In this document: positions 9,703 to 19,827 of the stretch, piece after piece | How the letters are laid out: each line of letters opens with the position of its first letter | How positions within the stretch are numbered: the stretch's first letter is position 1 | Assembly (NCBI GenBank): GCA_016715105.1 | Contig: JADKBO010000008.1 | Span: forward strand, 186,001-250,000 | Length of the DNA: 64,000 nucleotides | Source of the DNA: Saprospiraceae bacterium | GTDB lineage: Bacteria; Bacteroidota; Bacteroidia; Chitinophagales; Saprospiraceae | Reading direction: 5' to 3' | Made by a program: the position numbers and the translations under genes | The notes under the pieces: generated by a model | Database searches by the model: none | Told to the model about the DNA's origin: nothing | What the model saw: the letters and a program-made list of their open reading frames with translations, nothing else

Positions 9703-10359
9703 CTAAAACAATTTTTTCATTTCTTTAAATTGGAGCACCGCCTGCTCATTGCTATAAGGTCTTAAACCCAACTCAACCATTACTTTTGCCAGTTGCTCGA
9801 CATGGATAGAGGTATATTTCCCAAAAATGCCAACTTTCTGTGTCCATTTTCCAAATAGTACCTGGGAAATGGATTCCATCGTACGATTTTCTTGCCTGTC
9901 ACCCAATAGGAGGCCAGGTTGAAGAAAATACAAGCCTTCAAAATTAAGCGTTTTTAAATCCTCTTCCAATAAGCCTTTCACCTTGCTATAAAAAATGTTA
10001 CTCTTTGGATCTGCACCAACTGCAGAAATCAACACACAAGTTTTTGCTCCATACTTTTGAGCCAATTTTGCTGACTCAAAATTGTAAGATCGGTCAATTT
10101 TTTCAAAATCCTCCTTACTTCCAGCTTTCGCAATTGTTGAGCCCAAACACAACATGACCGTATCAATATTTGAAGGAAGAGTTACCGCAGAAATCTTTTC
10201 AAAAACTATGGGTAGTTGAGTTAGTTTTGCGTGGTTAACCGGTATAGGTTTTCTTACCAATGCAATCACCGATTTACAGCGACTATCTTCTAAAAGTAAA
10301 TCCAAGACTTCTCGCCCCGTTAATCCACTGGCTCCAAGGAGCAAAATCGTCTTAGACAT
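9703..10359 (-). CDS. NAD(P)-binding Rossmann-fold oxidoreductase, HTATIP2-like atypical SDR
   Basis: The 218-residue protein opens with a Rossmann dinucleotide-binding motif GASGLTGREV (about 9-18). Further motifs are VMLCLGST and LISAVGADP, with a serine, and an FYSKVKGLLEEDL segment supplying the YxxxK pair of short-chain dehydrogenases. This pattern matches the small HTATIP2/YbjT-like atypical SDR group; substrates are mostly unknown. It sits between the beta-barrel gene (33-bp gap upstream) and the TauE permease (1-bp gap downstream) in one operon. Confidence 0.8.
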   Translation of the reverse strand: MSKTILLLGASGLTGREVLDLLLEDSRCKSVIALVRKPIPVNHAKLTQLPIVFEKISAVTLPSNIDTVMLCLGSTIAKAGSKEDFEKIDRSYNFESAKLAQKYGAKTCVLISAVGADPKSNIFYSKVKGLLEEDLKTLNFEGLYFLQPGLLLGDRQENRTMESISQVLFGKWTQKVGIFGKYTSIHVEQLAKVMVELGLRPYSNEQAVLQFKEMKKLF

Positions 10360-10392
10360 TATGTTGTTTTATGAAAGCTTTATATTAAGTTA

Positions 10393-12048
10393 TTAAAATT
10401 TCGCTACTATTCCTCCATTGAAATGAATACCAATTTGAGGATATCCATACCAACGTACATTTTTATTGTTGAGTACATTATAAGCATCAAAATAAAGCCC
10501 CACCTTTTCAGTAATCCAACCTTCAAGTCCAAAATTTAAATCAAATAAATTGGTGGTGTGTACTTGTATTGGCCTGCCACTCACATCTGGATAAACACTG
10601 GATGTTCTATCGGCCATGTATAAATCTCCTTTTAGGGTTATCCTGTCTCTGATGACGTCCAATTTTGCATAAACATTGCCTTCAATAGACAACAAACCAT
10701 AAGCATCTTTGGCAATCTCTCCATAGAAATTTTTGGTCAAAATACCACCAATGGTTATTCTGTCATTTAAAGCAAAGTCCGCGCTACCATTGATAAATAC
10801 TGTATTCATTTCGGTGTAATCTACAGAAGGTTTATCATTGGATTCCAGGCTTCTGACCCTATAATTCGTAAACAAAGGCTGGTTGATATTTTTTCTGAAA
10901 CCAGCTCTTGCCTGGTAAGAAAGGAAATTGATATCTCCTCTGATGCCTCCAAAATATTCTTGACCCACGTTCACATTGATCGTATCCAAAATGGTATTTA
11001 CCCAAGGTGAGAAAGTTATCAAGTTTCTCAAATCATTGATTTGCTGTCTTTGGTCAACTCCCAAAAATATTTGGAATTGTTTTTCAGCAAGTGCATAAGA
11101 TAAATCAACGGTCGGAAAAGGTCGGAAACTACCACCATCTACCAATAATTCTGCTCCAGCTTTGATGTTGATGGCTCCTTTGTGGAAATGAAAGTAAGGG
11201 TTGAAATCCAAAACGAAATAATACTTAGACTCCTTAGTTTCACTGATCCTGTTCCTATATCCGTAACTTGAAATCGGCATTTGTATACTTACATTTTCAT
11301 TCACCTGATAAGAAAATTTACCATCAACACCTATGATTTGTTCATTTGCATTAAAGTTGGTGGTATTGAAAAAATCAGTTTTAAAATTGAGGTCATAGTC
11401 AATATTTGAACCAGTTTTTTCTACATTCTGGATGCCAATAAAAGCGCCATAAGAATTGGTATTTCGTTTGAGCAATTCTTCGTCAACAGCCATACTCTGA
11501 TCTGCATAAATGAAATAAAAATTTCGCCTATCAATCAAATAATTGATGCCGCCTTTCACAAACATATTTTCCTTCAATCTGTATTTGATTCCAATCTGAC
11601 CCTGACTGCTCGACATTTTTTGAAGTTCAATCTTTTTGGTATTGTCAACTCCTGCATAATCAAATTGTGCATTCAATTCATATTTATCATTGCCGGCTGT
11701 GGCAAATCGCATTCTGAAATAAGGATTTCTTGCGTTGCCATAACCAGCTTTCAAAAACAATTGTTTTGATTCAAAAGGGTCCTCAACATTCATTGCCAAT
11801 GGCTTTATAATGGGGTCAGGATATTTGATTTCCAAAGGCACAATCGTCACGTCATACTGATACACCTTCTTTTGAGGTTCTACAACCACTATTTTTGGAC
11901 TCACGGGCACTTTAATGGCATCTTCTAGCTGTACCTCAAATGCTTTTACCACTTCGACTTGCTCAGTTTCTATCTGTGCCCACGAAGGCAGGATGACAAA
12001 AAAAGTGAAGGCCGCTATGAGAATATTTATCTTTTTCTGATTCATCAT
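10393..12048 (-). CDS. Outer-membrane beta-barrel protein with proline-rich N-terminal linker
   Basis: The 551-residue protein begins with a signal peptide ending SWAQ (about 1-25), then about 70 residues rich in Val, Pro and Lys (VPVSPKIVVVEPQKK) that could reach the periplasm. From about residue 90 it consists of alternating-residue beta strands (for example LFLKAGYGNARNPYFRMRF) to the end, which closes in an aromatic strand (GIHFNGGIVAKF). It resembles the barrel of TonB-dependent receptors but has no plug domain. It is encoded 33 bp downstream of the large TPR gene in the same operon, so a TPR-barrel envelope complex is likely. The precise function is unknown. Confidence 0.7.
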   Translation of the reverse strand: MMNQKKINILIAAFTFFVILPSWAQIETEQVEVVKAFEVQLEDAIKVPVSPKIVVVEPQKKVYQYDVTIVPLEIKYPDPIIKPLAMNVEDPFESKQLFLKAGYGNARNPYFRMRFATAGNDKYELNAQFDYAGVDNTKKIELQKMSSSQGQIGIKYRLKENMFVKGGINYLIDRRNFYFIYADQSMAVDEELLKRNTNSYGAFIGIQNVEKTGSNIDYDLNFKTDFFNTTNFNANEQIIGVDGKFSYQVNENVSIQMPISSYGYRNRISETKESKYYFVLDFNPYFHFHKGAINIKAGAELLVDGGSFRPFPTVDLSYALAEKQFQIFLGVDQRQQINDLRNLITFSPWVNTILDTINVNVGQEYFGGIRGDINFLSYQARAGFRKNINQPLFTNYRVRSLESNDKPSVDYTEMNTVFINGSADFALNDRITIGGILTKNFYGEIAKDAYGLLSIEGNVYAKLDVIRDRITLKGDLYMADRTSSVYPDVSGRPIQVHTTNLFDLNFGLEGWITEKVGLYFDAYNVLNNKNVRWYGYPQIGIHFNGGIVAKF

Positions 12049-12081
12049 TTTTCTTTAATTCAATTTTTCAACATTAAACTA

Positions 12082-15000
12082 TCAATTACCACCATTCAGA
12101 TTTTGCATTTCCAATAAATTGGATGCCGCTGGTTTCACCCTGCTTTGTTCTGCTTCAATTCCTTCCAATTGTTTCAATTTAGCATTGGCAGTATTGATGA
12201 TTCCCTCATCGTCCTTGAAATTTTCAATCACTGCTTCCAATGCTGCTCTTGCATTGAGTAAATCATTTCTTTTCACATAGATATCGGATAATAAAATGAT
12301 GCTCTTTGCCACCCAGAATGGATAATTGCCACTGGCTTCATTGGTGATATTACATTGATTTTCAGCGGATTTGTATTGCCCAGCCTTAAAATATGCTTCT
12401 GCAATCAGGTATCTCGATTCTGCAGCTTGGCTGTTATTTGACATGGAAGCTACTTTCTCAAAAGCGGCAATGGCTTGTTCAGAATCATTGTTTTTATAAT
12501 GCGTTTTACCGAGGTAATAATAAGCTGACGCCTTTTCTTCATTGCTCGACAATTTACTACCGATCACTTTGAGCCCGTAATCATAAACATCCTTATCAAC
12601 GCCAGTTCTGAAAGCACTCCTGAGCGCGCCTAGTTGTGCATTGTACTTTTCAGTTTCATCAGTGATTAGTGATTCATATTTTTTATAATAAGTCAAAGCA
12701 TCATTGAAATTTTGAGAATAGTTGTAGGCTATGATGGCCGCTTTGATCAAACTTCTTTCCAGATATGCACTCGAACCCTGCTCAATGATTTTTTCATAAT
12801 CCTTTACAGCTAGGCCGTAGTCTTTATTCAAATTGTAACAATCTGCCCGATAATAAAAGGCGTCGGTCCTATAAAATCCTTTGGGAAATCTGTTTAGATA
12901 ATCTGAGAATGATGATATAGCTTTTTTATAATCTGCATTGAGATAGAAGTTTTTAGCAATGGTGTAGTTTAATGAGTCTCTAGAAAACTCTGTGAGCTCA
13001 AATCCTGGAATGGAATCTACATAGGCCAAATAATTGTCTGCCTGCCCGAGGTCTTTGATATAAATCTCCTCAATACCCAACATGGCTTCACCACGTTCCT
13101 TAGGATTAGGTTCATTGGACATTACCCTTTTGTAATATGCCAATGCACCGTTTATGTCACCTTGATTGTAGGTCAATAATCCCAATCGCAGTAAAGCATT
13201 GTTATAATATTGCGACTTTTTACCTTCATTTTCGACTAGACTTAAGTACGATGCTGCTGCTTTATCGACAGAACCACTTGCCTGATAGGTGTCACCCAAA
13301 ACAAAAGAGCATCATCGTAGTATTCAGACTTTGGATAGTCATCTCTAATTTCTTCAAGGGTTAATATTTTTTTGAATGGATCACCTAGCAAACCCTCGAT
13401 TGCTGCTCTTTGATACAATGCATAAATAAACCCTGCCTGTTTTCTCGAAATGGCTTGATCATAAAACTTTTTAGCATCAGCGTAATCCCTCAATTTGAAC
13501 AAACAATCTCCAGCCCTTATAAATGCATCGGGTAAAACTCTATTGAGGATGACATCATCTGTCAAGTTGTTTCGATTGGAATTTAAGGTCACAATAGCGT
13601 TTTTAAAACCTTCCTCAGCTTCTTCGTACTGCTTCAATTTCAAATAGTTGTATGCTTGATAGTAGGAAGCCAAACCTGTGGATGCCTCTTGTGGCAAATC
13701 GTTGACTTTATTAGCAAGTGTAAAATACTTGTCAAACTCCTTGATACTCCTCGTATAATCATTTTTATCAGAGAAAATTCTGGCAATCCAGTATTGACTT
13801 TGGGCATAAAAATTACCGTCCTTTGGATATTGCAAAGATTTGTAAAACAGCTTTTCAGCTCCAGCTTGATCACCTTCCAGATATAGTTGTTTTCCTCTTT
13901 TGAGCGTGAGATTCTGATAGGTTGCTTCTATTTTTGGTGACATCCTTGGCAAGGACTCAATGATAGAAATACTATTGGCATAGTCTCTGGAATTATTCAA
14001 TATGTCATTGATGATGTCTTGTGCTTCTGCATAATAAGGAGATTTACTATCGATTTCGATCAAAACGTTGATGCCTTCTCGCTCATAACCCAATTCTGCA
14101 CTCACCTTACCATAATTGAAGGTTGCTTCCTCTTGCATACCTAAATCGTATTGCATCTGGCTTACTTTTTTGAAAGCAGCTCTTGCAGATAATTTATCAT
14201 TTAACTTGAGATAACAATCTGCCATGTAATAATTTGCCTGTTGGCCGAGCTTAGAATCTTCGTTGGATATTTCCAAAAAGTTGTTCTTTGCTTCCGAGTA
14301 TTTTTTGGTCTGGTATTGTGTAAACGCCAATTGATAGAATTCCTCAACCGTCAACTTAGGCGTATTTTCTTCATAATATTCTAAATGAGGCAACGCTCTG
14401 GCAAAGTCTCTTTTAATGTAGTATGCTTGTCCAAGGAGTTGTCTTATTTCTTTTCTATTATTGACTTGAGGTTCGTTGATTTTTTGTTCCCCATACGCAA
14501 TGAGTTTGTCGTATTCCTTCTGCGCAAAATAAATTTGTGTGAGGTAATATGGAATATAAGGTCCATAAACCGTTGATTCACTGGCTTTTTTGAAACTTTC
14601 CACAGATCCACTGAAATCATTGGCAAAGTATTGAGTCATGCCATGATAGTAGTTTACTGGGTAAAAATATTCATTCCTCACCTCCTTTACTCTTGCAAAT
14701 TCTTTTTGAGCTTCTACAAATTTCTTTTGCACAAACAAGGAATAACCCTTTTTAAAACTGGCTTCAGACATCTCTAACAATCCAAGATCATTGAGATCCA
14801 ACTTTTCATAATAAAATACTGCGTCGGTATATCGCTTATTGTTGTAATAATAAGAAGCAAGTTCAAGAATTACCGGTTGGCTGATTGGATCTGGAAAAAA
14901 TTCATCAATGAAAGTGATTACTTCATTTTCTGCTTGGGGTAACTCCAACCTTAAGGAACTGATGACTGAGTTGGCTTTTGCATCTCTGACCAATCGCTCA

Positions 15001-15197
15001 AATTTATCGAAATGCGGTTGATCAGGAACCTTGATATATTCCTCCATTTCGTACATTGATGGCAGATATAAAGACTTGTCAAACAAGTCTTTACCTGTTT
15101 TGTACTCATCCAACCTATCTCTATACTTTGCTGTTTCTTGTCCTTGCATTTCAACCACAAATAGCAAAGCACAAATTATTTGAATAAAACTCCTCAT
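12082..15197 (-). CDS. Large periplasmic TPR-repeat protein, frameshifted
   Basis: Two frames, 15197 to about 13300 and about 13299 to 12082, join into one protein of about 1,038 residues. The N-terminus has a signal peptide (FIQIICALLFVVEMQGQ). The rest is a long series of TPR-type helical pairs with repeated phrases such as YYADAVFYY-like and AIAAFEKVASM, predicted as an extended superhelix for protein contacts. The first frame ends DDALLFWVTPI and the second begins LGDTYQASG. One extra base in the A4 run at 13298-13301 gives DDALLFLGDTYQASG. It heads an operon with a plugless outer-membrane barrel, and long TPR proteins beside such barrels are common in Bacteroidota envelope assemblies. 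The indel is most simply a consensus error. Confidence 0.8.
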
Positions 15198-15499
15198 TTA
15201 TAGCCTTTTATGTATAAGCATTTAAGCACAAATATATCAAAAAGATAGATATTACTCCTTTTTTAATATGATGTATCACAATTAAAGGTTAAAACGAGAA
15301 AACGATGTGGTGTAGTCTTGTAGAAGGGATGTGATCAAAAATGTTTTTGAATTTTTGTTTAAAGGTCACTTTTAGAAAATTTAAATGACGGCTATAAATG
15401 AGCTCTTATTTGGATTAGATGGGATAAGATGCATTAACTGCCAAAAGATGTTATCTGACCATTATAAAATATTGTCAGTATATTTGGATTAAATTTTAA
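15198..15499. other. 302-bp divergent intergenic region
   Basis: This is the shared upstream region of the leftward TPR operon and the rightward Uma2 gene. It must hold both promoters, but I see no clear TAnnTTTG box, dyad or repeat. Confidence 0.5.
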
Positions 15500-16072
15500 G
15501 TGATGGGACTACCAGAAGTACAATTTATTTCAATCGAAGAATATCTTGAAACAGAGCGAAATGCACTTTGCAAACATGAATATTATCAAGGGGAAGTGTT
15601 TGCAATGAGTGGAGCTTCTTTACCCCATAATTTAATTTTTAAAAATACTTTTATTAATCTGGGAATAAAGTTGCAAGGAAAAACTTGTCAACCATTTGGT
15701 AGTGACCTCCGCGTGCACATTCCTAAAAACACCATGTTTACTTATCCTGATATTACCATTATTTGCGGCGATCCTGAAACGTTGGATGACAAAACCGATA
15801 CAGTGACAAATCCTAGCGTAATCATTGAAATTTTATCAAAGACGACAAGGGATTATGACAAAGGGCAAAAATTCACTTTGTATAGAGATATAAATTCCCT
15901 AAAAGAATATCTTCTGATCGATTCTGAATCTATAAGAATTGAAAAATACATAAGAAATACAGATGATAGTTGGCTGCTCCGAGATTACAAAATGCTAACG
16001 GACCGTTTCATTATAGAAACAATTGGGGAAGAATTATCACTTGAGGAAATTTATGCTGGAGTTTTGAAATAA
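15500..16072 (+). CDS. Uma2 family (DUF820) PD-(D/E)XK nuclease-like protein
   Basis: The 190-residue protein has the complete Uma2 layout: KHEYYQGEVFAMSGAS (25-40, with Glu32), NTMFTYPDITI with Pro83-Asp84, VIIEILSKTTRDYD with Glu110 and Lys114, then KGQKF and Y(L)LID. These are the PD-(D/E)XK-like catalytic positions of the family. Uma2 proteins are abundant in cyanobacteria and Bacteroidota and usually stand alone. Their role is not established, although the nuclease fold suggests DNA metabolism or mobile-element biology. The start could be the first ATG (MMGLPE) or the next codon. Confidence 0.85.
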   Translation: MMGLPEVQFISIEEYLETERNALCKHEYYQGEVFAMSGASLPHNLIFKNTFINLGIKLQGKTCQPFGSDLRVHIPKNTMFTYPDITIICGDPETLDDKTDTVTNPSVIIEILSKTTRDYDKGQKFTLYRDINSLKEYLLIDSESIRIEKYIRNTDDSWLLRDYKMLTDRFIIETIGEELSLEEIYAGVLK

Positions 16073-16096
16073 CCCTAATTAAAATACCGCCCAAAT

Positions 16097-16588
16097 TCAT
16101 TCTTCCTTCTCGTGATATTTCAAGCCTTTTTCTAATTTTTCAATAGACTTAGCCATTCTTCTTGCTTGTGCGTCCAAACTCTTGGCTCCAAAAACATAAT
16201 CTACATATTGTTTTTGACTGGTGCCCGACATCTTCTCGAAATGGAATTGTGCTTTCGGACTTTCATATAAACAAGTCAAAAAATCAACTGGAATTTCGAT
16301 TTCACTTTTGTCTTCAAAGAGCACAATATCCACCGTATCCCCTACTTGCTTTTTGATTTTTTTGCGTATTTCTGCCTTAATAGGTAAAAAGAGCTGATTG
16401 CTGGCGGTAGGCCATAGTTTATATTGTTTTATAATATAATCATCTATACTTCCTTTGACAACAAACCAACCAAACGGCAAACCAGATTTGGAATGATTGG
16501 GTGGCAGTAAAACATACGACCACCCACCTTTCATTTCCATTTTTTGGATGACAAATTTACCTTTGATGATGGGGTTTGCTGAAGACAT
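16097..16588 (-). CDS. DUF1905 and YdeI/OmpD-associated domain protein
   Basis: The 163-residue protein has a DUF1905 beta-barrel in the N-terminal 100 residues (GGWSYVLLPP, KSGLPFGWFVVKGSID, RKKIKKQVGDTVDIVLFED) followed by a helical YdeI/OmpD-type segment (YESPKAQFHFEKMSGTSQKQYVDYVFGAK) that often appears in proteins said to protect against bacteriocins. It is a small cytoplasmic protein with no signal. The gene is convergent with Uma2, with a 24-bp gap. The biochemical role of the family is unknown. Confidence 0.8.
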   Translation of the reverse strand: MSSANPIIKGKFVIQKMEMKGGWSYVLLPPNHSKSGLPFGWFVVKGSIDDYIIKQYKLWPTASNQLFLPIKAEIRKKIKKQVGDTVDIVLFEDKSEIEIPVDFLTCLYESPKAQFHFEKMSGTSQKQYVDYVFGAKSLDAQARRMAKSIEKLEKGLKYHEKEE

Positions 16589-16674
16589 GTTTTGAAGATT
16601 TGTTTGTCAAATATATCAATCTCCAATTAGAAATCTTAAAAACAGCGGATGAAGTTGATTGAGTTATGCAGGTG

Positions 16675-18567
16675 TTACTCGGCCGTTAAGGTTGAATAAG
16701 GTTTTAAAATAAGAGGTTCATCAAAGAAGCATTCAACACCTTGAGTTATTTTAATTTTATTAAAACTAGGTAAATTGCCAAGTGGTTTGTTATTATTCAA
16801 CCATTTGGTATCGTCACTAAAATCTCCAGTTTCTTCAAAAACATACTCATTAAAAGTTGTGACCAAAAACATTCCAAGCTCTCCACTATTTTGAAAAGTT
16901 ACACTCCAAAGATCTGCAACTGGGTCATAAATAATATCAGAATCCACAGGATCTATAATTATAGGTTCTTCATTTGCTAAATTTGGTTGATAAGTTGAAA
17001 AAGGTTGCGGAAATTTTAGAACTCTTACGTTGTTTTTAGAATTTTGATTTGCTGATGAAGGTAAATTCAATACAGAATATGGTAAAGAATTAAAACTTAT
17101 AAAGTCTAAATCCTTGTAAAGTAAAGTAATCTTTCCATTGAAATCTCCCCAAGGATTCTTTTCGAAATAATAACTTTTAGATGCGTAATAAACATTATTA
17201 TAAGTGTATATAAATCCGATAACTTCCTTAACAATTGCCGTAAATTTGTGATTTATTATTGTATCTGGTTCAAAGACAGCAATTATATGGCAGCCATTTG
17301 CAAATGTTGTTTTTCCTGAATATACTCTGGCAGTGACACTATCTTCCAATGAGTAGACTGCGTTGAGATTTACATTTGGCAAATTTTGTTTTTCGTACGC
17401 CCCTATGTCAACTTGACTATTAAAAATTCTGTCATTTTTAGCGATATCTTTTAAAGTATATAATTCAGAATAATTCTTACCCCTGTTAACTGAAAAGCTT
17501 CCATCACACACATTTAAACCATCGTCTTCATTAAACCAGACATTATCGATACCATTCAAATCATTTTTATTCAAGAACTCAGGATCATGGTCGTAAATGT
17601 TATTCAAGTTGTCTCCACCATTTAGTGAGTTGTTATCTTGTAATAAGGTATGTTCCACATTTCTTATTCCCCCTCCATTCCATGAATTTGTATTATCCCA
17701 AATAATTGAATTAAAAACATTTATTATAGTAGAAACAGTGTTATAAATTGCTCCTCCCCCACCTGAAAAATACAAATTATCAACAAAAGTACAGTTAGTA
17801 AAAGTACCTACGCTTCCAGCTTGCATATAAATTGCTCCCCCATCTACACCCGCTACATTGTCTGAAAAAACAACATTTCTACACTGGGGATTAGAAGCAT
17901 AATCATAGATAGAGCCCCCTTTGTCGTTGCTAACATTATTGTAAATGGCACAATCTTGAATTTTCACTGATCCATTATTCCGCATATAAATCGCCGCTCC
18001 ATCATTCCTATCAGCAAAAATACCATCACCTATTTCTATGTTACCAACTCCGTCTGCAAAACCACCTCTAAATCTAAATCCTTTGACGGTGACATTAGTC
18101 TGTCCATATATGATCATAATGTGATAGGAATTAATATTTGTACCCAATTCTCCATCCAATATTGTAGGATTAAGTACATGATTTGTTGCGCCTCCTCCTG
18201 TCGGATATCCTCCTTCTATTGTTATATTATTACCTATATAAAATGTTAAATCGCGGTTTGTTCCAGTGATGGCTGGTTTATAAGTGCCTCTAGCCACCCT
18301 AATCGCTGAAATTCCAGTACAATTATTAGCAATATCTAGAGCAGAATGCAAATATTTCTTTGCTGTTGCCCATGTTTTACCATTTCCTGTATTTGTAGTC
18401 CTAGATATATCTACATATATAACTGCACCCATTGTATCGCAGTCGTATGCTGGACCACCGCTTCCGCTTCCTCCACCTCCATTATCATCTGGACATCCCT
18501 GACATCGTGTAGCTTTTAGGTTGCAAATTGTAAGGCAGATAAATAATGACATTAAAATATATTTCAT
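16675..18567 (-). CDS. Secreted parallel beta-helix protein, lacks a visible sorting tail
   Basis: I use the ATG at 18567 (MKYILMSLFICL), which gives a signal peptide; the open frame runs 33 codons further up but overlaps the preceding gene. After a glycine-rich linker the protein shows VIYVDISRTTNTGNGKTWATA, the usual head of Bacteroidota adhesin or choice-of-anchor beta-helix proteins, then about 200 residues of right-handed beta-helix (GGAIYMQAGSVGTFTNCTFVDN and similar). A beta-sandwich-like region follows. Relatives normally end in a type IX secretion C-terminal domain, but this one stops at LKPYSTLTAE and only 86 bp separate it from the next gene, so it seems 3'-truncated. About 630 residues, surface or secreted, probably carbohydrate-binding or adhesive. 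Confidence 0.7.
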   Translation of the reverse strand: MKYILMSLFICLTICNLKATRCQGCPDDNGGGGSGSGGPAYDCDTMGAVIYVDISRTTNTGNGKTWATAKKYLHSALDIANNCTGISAIRVARGTYKPAITGTNRDLTFYIGNNITIEGGYPTGGGATNHVLNPTILDGELGTNINSYHIMIIYGQTNVTVKGFRFRGGFADGVGNIEIGDGIFADRNDGAAIYMRNNGSVKIQDCAIYNNVSNDKGGSIYDYASNPQCRNVVFSDNVAGVDGGAIYMQAGSVGTFTNCTFVDNLYFSGGGGAIYNTVSTIINVFNSIIWDNTNSWNGGGIRNVEHTLLQDNNSLNGGDNLNNIYDHDPEFLNKNDLNGIDNVWFNEDDGLNVCDGSFSVNRGKNYSELYTLKDIAKNDRIFNSQVDIGAYEKQNLPNVNLNAVYSLEDSVTARVYSGKTTFANGCHIIAVFEPDTIINHKFTAIVKEVIGFIYTYNNVYYASKSYYFEKNPWGDFNGKITLLYKDLDFISFNSLPYSVLNLPSSANQNSKNNVRVLKFPQPFSTYQPNLANEEPIIIDPVDSDIIYDPVADLWSVTFQNSGELGMFLVTTFNEYVFEETGDFSDDTKWLNNNKPLGNLPSFNKIKITQGVECFFDEPLILKPYSTLTAE

Positions 18568-18578
18568 TTTTTCTTGTT

Positions 18579-19143
18579 TTATTGTTTTATCAATCCTTCT
18601 GGAATACTGTCTCTCACAACCTTTGGAGAAACTTCCCAAAAAGCAGACACATTGACGATTTTCCAACCATCACTTTCTTTTTCCATCACCCTGGTTTCTT
18701 GACTAATTCTATAAAATTTCTTGTCTTGATCAGCATTGTATTGCGTCCACATCAAATAAGCAGCTTCATTTCCAAAGAATTTTACTTTGAGTTTCGTAGC
18801 AATGAAATCCGGGTGAATTATATTTTCGCCATTTTTGTAATAGGTCTCAATCCATCCTTTACCTTGTTTGTTGATGGCCTCCCAACCAACTGCAGCATCT
18901 GAAGTGCCGTTTGAATTATTCCAAGCTTGCATGGCATAATCTGCATGAGACCAATTGCTTGCCCAGCATTCATAATTTCCATCAAAAAAACACTTGGTTT
19001 CATTTTTGATGACTGCCATTATTGCTTGCAATTCTTTTGCTTCATCAAATTCTGGGCTTGCAGCAATGGGAGTTACTTCTGTTTTTTGATTGCAGCTCCA
19101 AATAAAATAGGATTGCAAGAAGAGTAAAAATGGATTGTTTCAT
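18579..19143 (-). CDS. SnoaL/NTF2-like lipoprotein, frameshifted in the signal peptide
   Basis: The body (about 170 residues) is an NTF2-like fold: an initial helix (ELQAIMAVIKNETKCFFDGNYE), WASNWSHAD, and a final strand pair (ETRVMEKESDGWKIVNVSAFW). Such domains bind small ligands or act as polyketide-cyclase-like enzymes. The long frame begins only at a TTG inside the signal peptide. The ATG at 19143 begins MKQSIFTLLAILF in another frame, and removing one base of the A4 run at 19104-19107 gives MKQSIFTLLAILFIWSC, a good lipoprotein signal. So I call one gene from 19143 with an indel. It lies 11 bp upstream of the beta-helix gene and 12 bp after the LytTR gene, likely one operon. Confidence 0.7.
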
Positions 19144-19155
19144 TTTTTGAATTAT

Positions 19156-19530
19156 TTAATTTTTTGATAGTTTCTTTACTATTGCCTTGCCTAATTGTTC
19201 AGCGTTAATTTTTCTGGAGCATTTCACAATCATGCCATTGCTCATTTTCAAAGTTTGGATTTTGGTATATATTTCCAAAATCTCATTTCTGTTGATTAAA
19301 TAACTTGCATGGCATCTTGCAAAATTTTCACCATCTACTTCATCTTGCCAATGCTTCAGAGTCTTACTCGTAAAAATTTCCTTCCCACTTTTCAAATAAA
19401 TAAAAGAATAATTACTGCAGGATTTAATCAATATGATGTCATCAATTGGTACACATCTGATCAGATTTCTTTCTCTTATTTGTAATAGTTTTGTTTTGGA
19501 TTTTTTCAGGTGTTCAATTTCCCGTTCCAA
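19156..19530 (-). CDS. Standalone LytTR DNA-binding regulator
   Basis: The 124-residue protein is a short basic helix (about 1-18, possibly coiled) followed by a complete LytTR domain: ERNLIRCVPIDDIILIKSCSNYSFIYLKSG (about 19-48), FTSKTLKHWQDEV and FARCHASYLINRNEIL. There is no receiver domain. The only in-frame start is TTG at 19530, since an upstream stop closes the frame after a few codons; a frameshifted longer N-terminus is possible given other indels here. It is divergent from a histidine kinase gene and leads an operon with the NTF2-like lipoprotein and the beta-helix protein. It probably binds direct repeats in the intervening region. Confidence 0.75.
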   Translation of the reverse strand: MEREIEHLKKSKTKLLQIRERNLIRCVPIDDIILIKSCSNYSFIYLKSGKEIFTSKTLKHWQDEVDGENFARCHASYLINRNEILEIYTKIQTLKMSNGMIVKCSRKINAEQLGKAIVKKLSKN

Positions 19531-19650
19531 AATGAGAGCCGCATCGCTACATCAAGCTCATGACTTGACTTCAAAGAATAAACGTTATTTGTCTTTTGCA
19601 TGGTTATATATTTACAATTGCAAAATTGGCTATGCATTGTCGATTGTGCA

Positions 19651-19668
19651 ATAGTTCATTTGTAGTAA
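19651..19668 (+). promoter_or_regulatory. Partial copy of the ATAGTTCAT dyad motif
   Basis: ATAGTTCATTTGTAGTAA has a full left half (ATAGTTCAT) and a decayed right half of the palindrome seen at 19713-19736, 47 bp away. It lies between the divergent LytTR and kinase genes. Confidence 0.4.
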
Positions 19669-19712
19669 ATCGATCACAAGTATCTGGATCACATTGTCTT
19701 ATGAATTTGATT

Positions 19713-19736
19713 TTTATAGTTCATATGAACTATAAA
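19713..19736. promoter_or_regulatory. Perfect 24-bp palindrome, likely operator
   Basis: The core TATAGTTCATATGAACTATA (19715-19734) is its own reverse complement, and two more base pairs extend it on each side. It lies 92 bp before the kinase ATG and 183 bp before the LytTR start. A close relative, ATAGTTCATTTGAGCTAT, lies upstream of the response regulator at 28119-28136, so both signalling loci may share a regulator. Confidence 0.65.
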
Positions 19737-19827
19737 TGATGCATATGTATAGCTTCATTGTTGCTTATGGGGTGTTTCTCGTAAATGTGGTTATCTTTAA
19801 TTTCCATATTAAGTTTAGAGTTTCACT

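Noticed and set aside
18546..18902. 118-residue rightward open frame
   Set aside because: It lies opposite the lipoprotein and beta-helix genes and consists of their antisense codons.
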